From assembly GCF_027172205.1 (NCBI RefSeq), contig NC_070615.1, positions 47,147,501 through 47,211,500 on the forward strand: a stretch of 64,000 nucleotides of DNA, read 5' to 3'. The DNA comes from Podarcis raffonei. Its lineage: Eukaryota > Chordata > Lepidosauria > Squamata > Lacertidae. Numbering within the stretch: the first letter of the stretch is position 1; every line of letters begins with the position of its first letter. Position numbers and translations under genes: made by a program. Shown one piece after another: positions 58,301 to 64,000 of this stretch. The notes below the pieces were generated by a model. The model had not been told where the DNA came from, made no database searches, and worked only from the letters and a program-made list of their open reading frames with translations.

Positions 58301-61300
58301 AGGAAGGAAACCAGGTGAGAGGAGGGCCATTTATTTTGGCTGTAGACAAACCACCATCCCAGGAAGGGTCATCTCTTACTGATGAGTCACGCCAAGCGGG
58401 TTTTGCCTGTTCTGGTCTTAATGGCAAAAGGGGAGGAGGAGGAGGAGGAGGAGGAGGAGGATCTCACCATACGAACGTCATCTGGCATCTCCTCATCAAA
58501 CTCGCTCTTCACTATTTTCTCCAGTGTGTTGACGGATATCTCCAGGAGCTTCTCATGGTGCTGGTTCTCTAGATCCCGGCACTGAGCCATCGTAGGAGAA
58601 AAGTTTAAGAAGCAAAGAACAGGGATGGCTCTCAGCAGCTCTTTCCTACTGCCCAGTGTTTGAACAAAAGGAGGCAGGGAAGGCTGACCGAGAGGATGGA
58701 AACTAAGGCCGTGCACACATTGCCAGCTTAAAAAACATTTCTCTCAATTCGGATCTAAGCTGGATTGGGAGGAAGAACGCATCAAAAAAGTGTCTGGATC
58801 TACACTCACTTTTTAAACGTCATTTGAACGATATTAAACATGTTCTAAAACATCAAGATATTTGTTTCTCCTCTGCTTCCTTTTCTGCAAGGTCTACCCA
58901 GTTTCTGGAAAGGGAGAGCTCTGCTAGGAGGTATGCCATGCAGGGCTACCCAAGATGGACAGGTCATAGTGGAGAGTTTTGACCAAACATGATCCACCTG
59001 GATGAGGAACCGGCAAGCCACTCCAGTATCCCTGCCAAGAAAACTCCATGGAGATGACAGGAGTGCCTGGCGTGCTCTGGTCCATGGGGTCACGAAGAGT
59101 CGGACACGACTAAACGACTAAACAACAACAGCTCTGCAGCACTCTATGGTATCACATTTTAATAATGCATTATTAACGTTTAAGAAGAACGTCACGTGGC
59201 TATATGATTATCAGAACCATTTTAAAACTCATTTTTAGCATTAAAAACCATGAGTGTAGATCCATTCAATATTTCTTAAGATGTGACAGGGTAGGTCCAG
59301 GAGAGACATGGATCATGACTGACATCGTGAGTGCACTGATTCCCAAACCAGTGGTGGGAGCCCACTGGATGCGGAGTACATGGGAATGTGCACCCAGCCT
59401 CAGTTTGTGTTCATTGTGACAGCAAGGACTCAGCCCTTCATGGCCCAACAAAGGTCCTTGAGTTAAATGCACTCCCCAGGGATGATGCTTGGACACCCCA
59501 GCCCCCGTTTCCAAGCTTCTTGTACTTCTGGTTGGCAGGAGTGGTCCCGGGGCAACAGAACTTCCTTTATGGGGTGGAAGTGTAGAGGCTTACCACCCTT
59601 GTTTCTCAGGGTTGTCCTCTGGGAAAGCTAAAATTTTAGGTGCAGGATTTTAGGTGCAAATGCTGCTATTACATTGAGTATTATACCGCAGCAGCTCTTC
59701 AGATAGGTCTTGGCACAAAGAGTGAATGGAGAGGAAAGCCCTGCGGTTCTTAGGGGCCTGAGAAATGCTTCCAAAACTGAAATCAATCCTGGCCCTACCA
59801 CAGAGTAATGAGAAGCAATCGAATGCCATACAGTGTGGACAAGCCAGCTCTGTTGATCGGAAGCAAAGCGCCCGCCACAATTTGCAGCTCTGCGCAAGCG
59901 ACAGCAAAAGGATATATTCCTTGTTCGTTTTCTATAAAGTTCGACACCAGGTCAGCGATGTTCCTTTCGAAATCCTTTATCACTTCCTTAGCAAGAAAAG
60001 AAAAAGGGAAATTAGAGGGCAAAACTGAGTTCGACTCAAAACAGTTTGACTGCCACAAGTTTTGGAAATCGGGCCTGAAACACACAGGGGAATCTACTTT
60101 CCTGTCATTTTTGCTGACTATTTTATTTATTTATTGTTATTAATGTAGTTAACCAAATGTATATATAGATAATGCTTTACTGTAAGAAAAACTCACAGCG
60201 GTTTACAAAAATAGAAAACGAAGCATTAAGATTCTCAGCAAAAACCAGGTTGCAGCAGGCATTTAAAAACATTCAAAAGATGGTTAAAATTAGTTTTAGC
60301 TAAAAAGACATAAAGCACATGTAACTTCCACATGTCCGGACAGGCTCACCTAAATAAAAATGTTTTAAGTAGACTCCAAAAAGAATATGGTGAAGGCACC
60401 TGCCTGATGCCAACCAGCAGGAAGTTCCAAAGCTGCCATCACACCAAAACATTGATTTCTTACAAGTGTGGAACAGGTATTACATGACACCTTTAACAGT
60501 GCCAGTTCCGCAGATCCAAGTGGTTGAGCAGGTACATATGGGGGAAAGTGATCCTGCAAGTAAACTGCTCCCACGCTGTTAATGGCTTTTTGCACTAGCA
60601 GCAACACCTTGAACTTGGGCTGGCATCAAATAGGCAAAACCAGCGCAGGTCTCCTGTCTGCAACCACGCTAACTGCAGCTTCTGATCCAGCACAGGGAGG
60701 CCCCACGCAGAGTGCAGTGCAGTAATCCAGCCTTGGAGTCCCCAACACCCAAACGTCCAGCTCTGCCAGGTTCATACCTCCAGCTGATCAACCAGCAGCA
60801 TCTCCTCAGTCATCAGCATGTCTGAGAGCTTTGTGATTTCATAGTTGTATTCAGCCAGTTTGATCTCTATAACTTGGTTGTCGCTGAGGTTCTGAATCGT
60901 ATCTATCACCTGTGTGCTCAGCAAGAGACAGAAGGTTAGCAGCTGTTGCCCCGTGGCAGAAATAATTCATTTTATTCATTAGTGGTGGTGGTGGTGATAC
61001 TCTGGTGCACACAATGGGAATGTGAAGCAGTGACTAAGTTGTTAGAATTCCTGCTCCGTGATTACAGTCATAGGATTGTTGTCTTTCACATGACGGTGTA
61101 TGTTCTGAAGTGGGAAGTTACAGAGACAGGATGTTTGTGTTACTGTGTTCTGTGAAGTGGGACTATTGTCCTTGTTCTTTTTCTCTTTGCTGTCTGATGC
61201 TAGAGAGAGAGGGAGCCATGTTGCAGTGCTCCATGTGTATTTATATGTAAATAAAGTAGATTAGCCAAAATGCTGAGTTGCTGAGGTCTCTGGCGCAAGC

Positions 61301-64000
61301 TGCAAAGACTCTGTGGATCCCTAAGTGTGCCGGTGTCGGTTGGCATTGGTCGCTGTCATGTTCAGGCTGAAGAAAGCTTTTGAAGCTCCCCAACGATCGA
61401 CCAGGAGGGAGAGAACATGCCAATCGGGCATGTGTCTCTGCCAGGGTCCTACTCGAGTGTAGGCCGAGCTCCTGACAAAAGTTCCCACAGGGATTTTCAA
61501 ACTGTATTTTATGAAAGCCAGACGTTCCTTCTGAAGTTTATAAAGAGTTCCTCAATGTGACCATGGGCCTGGGAAGGGTTTCTACACAAGCCACAAGGCC
61601 TCTTCAGGCTCCCACTTAGCGTACATCTCACGTGTGCAGGGGCCCGGAACGTGAGCCCTGGGGTATAGTGTGCTTTGACCGACTGAAATCTAGCTAAAAG
61701 TGTTTAGGATTAGGTACAATTGAAAACAAAATACATCAATTTAAACAGTTTGCTGCCTTGGTTTAAGTCAGCACCTGATGGTACTTTCAGGATGTGATCC
61801 TTTGCACAGTCACGGGGAACCAGTTACTAAGGACATTCTATCCTGCCTCCCCACTGTCCCCCAGCAGTTCAGGATGGTATACATGACCCCCCCATTAAGT
61901 CTTCACAACAATCCTGTGAGGTAGGTCAAGCATAGCAAGAAGGATTAAGAAGTAACATCCCATCTCGAGGATGTAGCTTCCTCATCAGACTGTGGGGCTG
62001 ACTCCCTGGTCACTTTGCCTGCCCGAGAGGTTTAAGCCCTTGCTACAGTATTGACCAGTGACGCGGGTGGCGCTGTGGTCTAAACCACAGAGCCTAGGGC
62101 TTGCCAATCGGAAGGTCTGCAGTTCGAATCCCCGCGACGGAATGAGCTCCCGTTGTTCGGTCCCAGCTCCTGCCCACCTAGCAGTTCGAAAGCACGTCAA
62201 AGTGCAAGTAGGTAAATAGGTACTGCTCCGGCGCGAAGGTAAATGGCGTTTCCGTGCGCTGCTCTGGTTCGCCAGAAGCGGCTTAGTCATGCTGGCCACA
62301 TGACCTGGAAGCTGTCGGACAAACGCCGGCTCTCTCGGCCTATAGAGCGAGATGAGCGCGCAACCCCAGAGTCATCCGTGACTGGACCTAATGGTCAGGG
62401 GTACCTTTACCTTTACCTTTACAGTATTGACCTGTAAAAAATCAGAACTAAATGGCTGCAGTGGAGTGATCCCGGTTTTCATCAAAGATGGCTCGGTTTT
62501 GTAATCACTTAAAGTGGCAAACCTATGGTCCTCTGGAGGTTGTGGGACTCCAACTCCCATCATCCGCCTTGTGCTCACTGGGGCTGATGGGAGTTGTGAG
62601 TCCAACTGCATTCCCCATCCCTGGCCCAAGGTCCCTTGTGTACCCCGTGATTCTTCTCTTCAAAGTCGTGCAGGATTTTGGAACACTGCTGATGGTTCTC
62701 TTCCAGGGCTTCGTTGAGGCACTCATAGAAGAGGGCAACCTCGGCCTCTCGCTTCTCGTATTGCTTCAAGCCGTACTCAAACAGGTTCTCGCAAATGGCC
62801 ACAAATTTAGTCTTGTATGTGAAGTCGGAGTCAAGGAGAGTACTGAGTTGTGTTTGAAAAAGGAAAGAAAAAGGCTTGTGTCTGCTTCCACTGTCTTGTT
62901 TGGGCTATTGCCTCCTGTTGTTGGAGATCACTATGACTCACAGTAGCCCTCATAACAAACAAGAAACCCCACTCCAGAGAACATCCCATTCTCAAGGTTT
63001 GTCACCAGTTCTGTCCCAAAGCAGAAAGGATGTATCTCAAAAATTCATAAAACTTGTTACTGGCGTGGGAGACCAAAGATGAAATGGCAAAGGTGACAAT
63101 GACAAAATGGGCCATAGACATTGGTTACAACATAGAATTGTCCAGAAGGGAAAAATCATGGGCCAAAACAAAGAATTTCTCTGCCTGTTATCTTATTAAG
63201 GAAAACCTACAAAAGATGACGTACTTGACACCCAGCACATTAGTGAAAATGTATTTAAAAGGGTCTAATTTATGCTGGAAATGCCACAAGGTGGAGGGAA
63301 CCCCGATTCATATGTGGAAGTTGTGTAAATACACTAGAGAGTATTGGGAAATGTTCCGCACAGAATTAATTCCCCCCCCAAAAACTCACATTTCCCAAAA
63401 GACCAGAGGCCTTTCTATTAGGGATAATAGGTGATGCCATTCCAAAAAAGGCACTCAATATCTTTCTGTATGAAACCGCTTCAGCTTGAATAGTATATGT
63501 GGAGGAAGAGATACTCACTAAGGAAATTTGGTAGAACAAATTGATAGAATACATAGAATTAGTAACCATGATCGCGAAACTAAAGAGTAAGGATTAGTTA
63601 AGAGAAGAATGGAGGTGTTTGGGAGATTATCTTAGAGGGTACGAAATACAATTTAACCTACAAGTAGGGGTTAACATATGAGCAGCAGATAACATCAAAA
63701 AAGGAAGACTTGAAATGATAATGGGTGAAATATCAGGATGTGCAGCAGATCAGGATTCCCCTAGCGTGCCACAGAGAGATGGATTGGGAAGTCTTAGGAA
63801 AAGAAATGAGCAATGGATACTGTATGATGTGTGTATAAAAACTGTTAAAATTAAAAAAAAAGTTGTGTGGTGGTGTTGTTTTTAAAAAGGATATATCTCC
63901 AGTAGCTCTGGCACTCCAGGGAGGTAGAGCAGTTTGGCTGCTTCAGGATCGTCTGCAAACATGCTGTCAAAGAGGAAGCTTCCGTTCAGATACTCCACAT
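55386..64000 (-). CDS. DRC3: Dynein regulatory complex subunit 3 (LRRC48), C-terminal half, 5' end outside the window
   Basis: DRC3 is a leucine-rich-repeat and coiled-coil subunit of the nexin-dynein regulatory complex in motile cilia and flagella. Exons (minus) are 64000-63895 (cut by the window edge), 62818-62644, 60909-60778, 59986-59916, 58591-58468, 58298-58167 and 55493-55386. They give 281 residues and a TAG stop. The peptide covers the coiled-coil half: NGSFLFDSMFADD, YLPGVPELLEIYKTKFVAIC, ENLFEYGLKQYEKREAEVAL, DFERNIADLVSNFIENEQGM, MAQCRDLENQHHEKLLEISV, LFVDKDTIVNAVNASHDIHL, LKIDNREDEIITKANGW and EINQYVDHLRSELDNMDILE. The LRR part lies beyond the right edge. Introns 63894-62819 and 59915-58592 are AT-AC (U12-type); the other four are GT-AG. 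Confidence 0.96.
55667..55756. mobile_element. 90-bp palindromic MITE (CATAGCTGTCAAC ends)
   Basis: The ends CATAGCTGTCAACTTTTCCC and GGGAAACGTTGACAGCTATG are inverted. The flanks GCCTCGTG (55659-55666) and GTCTCGTG (55757-55764) are an 8-bp duplication with one change. It is a sister of 46046-46138 and lies in the last DRC3 intron. Confidence 0.87.
56881..57662. mobile_element. Solo LTR (LTR retrotransposon or endogenous retrovirus fossil)
   Basis: The unit starts TGTCAG and ends CTGACA, with a perfect 5-bp duplication ACAGG on both sides (56876-56880 and 57663-57667). It contains AATAAA near 57590, close to its 3' end. No internal region is present, so it is a solo LTR of 782 bp. The exact duplication suggests a fairly young insertion. 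Long open frames run through it on both strands, but they are biased (Ser/Gly/Glu/Arg-rich) and probably reflect base composition. The family was not determined beyond an LTR element. Confidence 0.85.
57812..58052 (-). mobile_element. tRNA-derived SINE, minus orientation
   Basis: On the minus strand it has GAGCCAGTGTGGTGTAGTGG (A-box), CTGGGTTCGCGTCTCCGC (B-box) and a tail ending ATATCAAATCCAAACTC. It is closely similar to 8022-8275 and lies about 115 bp from DRC3 exon 58298-58167. Confidence 0.82.
58432..58461. repeat. (GGA)n tract beside a DRC3 5' splice site
   Basis: About ten GGA units lie here. On the gene strand the order is donor GTGAGATCC followed at once by (TCC)n. The intron is only 169 nt (58467-58299). 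Confidence 0.9.
58592..59915 (-). other. DRC3: U12-type AT-AC intron of DRC3
   Basis: On the gene strand the exon ends GAACAAGGAAT and the intron opens ATATCCTTTTG, the U12 5' splice-site consensus. It closes TTCTTAAACTTTTCTCCTAC, with a branch-like TTCTTAAAC about 13 nt before the AC end. The junction reads ENEQGM-MAQCRDLEN, matching the DRC3 family (human IENVQSLMAQCRDLEN as I recall). No GT-AG alternative keeps this frame. The intron contains a BovB fragment (58925-59129). Confidence 0.93.
58925..59129 (+). mobile_element. BovB-related 3' fragment with 8-bp duplication
   Basis: CCACTCCAGTATCCCTGCCA, CTCCATGG and TGGGGTCACGAAGAGTCGGA then CACGACTAAACGACTAAAC mark a BovB-type 3' end. AGCTCTGC at 58917-58924 and 59130-59137 flanks it. 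It is nested in the DRC3 U12 intron. Confidence 0.85.
60120..60775 (-). mobile_element. L2/CR1-type LINE fragment, minus orientation
   Basis: GTAGACTCCAAAAAGAATAT, GAAGGCACCTGCCTGATGCC, TGCCAGTTCCGCAGATCC and GCAGTGCAGTAATCCAGCCT are the complement of a common reptilian LINE ORF2/3' region. It nearly fills DRC3 intron 60777-59987. Confidence 0.7.
61040..61477. mobile_element. Probable solo LTR fossil
   Basis: It starts TGTTAG and ends CTGACA, with flanks TAAGT and AAAGT (5 bp, one change) and AATAAA near 61248. No internal region is seen. It is 438 bp long, older-looking than the LTR at 56881, and lies in DRC3 intron 62643-60910. Confidence 0.6.
62057..62419 (+). mobile_element. Full-length tRNA-derived SINE with 13-bp duplication
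   Basis: It is complete from the tRNA-like head (GTGGCGCTGTGGTCTAAACC, then CTGCAGTTCGAATCCCC) to the tail (ACCTTT)n. TACAGTATTGACC at 62044-62056 and 62420-62432 flanks it without a mismatch, so it is a recent insertion. It lies in DRC3 intron 62643-60910. Confidence 0.95.
62514..62625. mobile_element. Palindromic hAT-like MITE
   Basis: GGACTCCAACTCCCATCATC and the opposing GGGCTGATGGGAGTTGTGAG arm mark the ACTCCCATCA family. It ends about 20 bp from DRC3 exon 62818-62644, on the intron side. Confidence 0.75.
62819..63894 (-). other. DRC3: U12-type AT-AC intron of DRC3, enlarged by L1
   Basis: On the gene strand the exon ends CTACTGGAGAT and the intron opens ATATCCTTTTT, a perfect U12 5' splice site. 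It ends CTCTCCTTGACTCCGACTTC then AC. The TCCTTGAC branch site matches the U12 consensus, with its branch A about 12 nt from the acceptor. The junction reads PELLEIYKTKFVAIC (human GELLETYKDKFVIIC as I recall). The L1 at 63039-63885 makes up most of the intron. Confidence 0.95.
63039..63885 (+). mobile_element. 5'-truncated L1 LINE inserted at a U12 5' splice site
   Basis: The plus strand encodes an L1 ORF2 C-terminal stretch (KNFSACYLIKENLQKMTYLT, LVKMYLKGSNLCWKCHKVEG, TPIHMWKLCKYTREYWEMF). It ends with an A-rich tail. AAAGGATGTATCTC (63025-63038) and AAAGGATATATCTC (63886-63899) are its target-site duplication. It is antisense to DRC3. Confidence 0.9.

Noticed and set aside
62057-62160. A possible tRNA gene (A-box and B-box present)
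   Set aside because: The boxes belong to the head of a SINE with a body, an ACCTTT tail and a target-site duplication. The same applies at 498, 1217, 8275 and 58052.
1-64000. CRISPR arrays, operons, riboswitches, phage or defence systems
   Set aside because: None is present. The window is vertebrate chromosomal DNA with spliced genes and eukaryotic transposons.

Overview
The window is vertebrate nuclear DNA, almost certainly from a squamate reptile (a lizard is most likely). The split genes are vertebrate. The repeat content is squamate-like: BovB LINEs ending in the typical ...GACTAAACGACTAAACAACAACA tail, CR1, L1 and L2-type LINEs, tRNA-derived SINEs with ACCTTT tails, palindromic hAT MITEs and pogo/Tigger-like MITEs. 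There are no operons, CRISPR arrays or prokaryotic systems.

Four genes were built exon by exon from translated similarity and splice sites. From left to right they are DRG2 (minus, 13 coding exons, 10924-24543, 364 aa), GID4 (minus, 6 coding exons, 30765-42114, 219 aa, with a possible upstream start at 42243), ATPAF2 (plus, 8 coding exons, 43083-52251, 289 aa) and the 3' half of DRC3/LRRC48 (minus, 7 exons, 55386 to beyond the right edge). As I recall the human map, this is the 17p11.2 order DRC3-ATPAF2-GID4-DRG2, read in reverse, with relative orientations conserved. GID4 and ATPAF2 are head to head across a CpG-rich promoter at about 41.83-42.62 kb. ATPAF2 and DRC3 are tail to tail. DRG2 lies downstream of GID4 on the same strand. 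The gene products work separately: DRG2 is a translation-associated GTPase, GID4 a CTLH E3-ligase substrate receptor, ATPAF2 an F1-ATPase assembly chaperone, and DRC3 a nexin-dynein regulatory complex subunit of motile cilia.

Layout: 1-10.16 kb is gene-free and repeat-rich (an L1 carrying a tail-to-tail SINE pair, a pogo MITE, BovB, SINEs). 10.17-24.6 kb is DRG2, with a hAT element about 200 bp upstream of its start codon. 26.55-30.76 kb looks like a long GID4 3' UTR free of recognisable repeats, followed by GID4 exons to 42.1 kb. 43-53.4 kb is ATPAF2 and its 3' UTR. 55.4-64 kb is DRC3, whose introns hold two solo LTRs, LINEs and SINEs.

The most notable finding is that DRC3 contains two U12-type AT-AC introns, both with ATATCCTTT donors and AC acceptors. 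One of them (62819-63894) was struck by an L1 insertion exactly at its 5' splice site. The target-site duplication therefore copied the splice site, leaving a slightly diverged decoy about 860 bp into the intron. All similarity calls come from memory and sequence reading; no database search was run.
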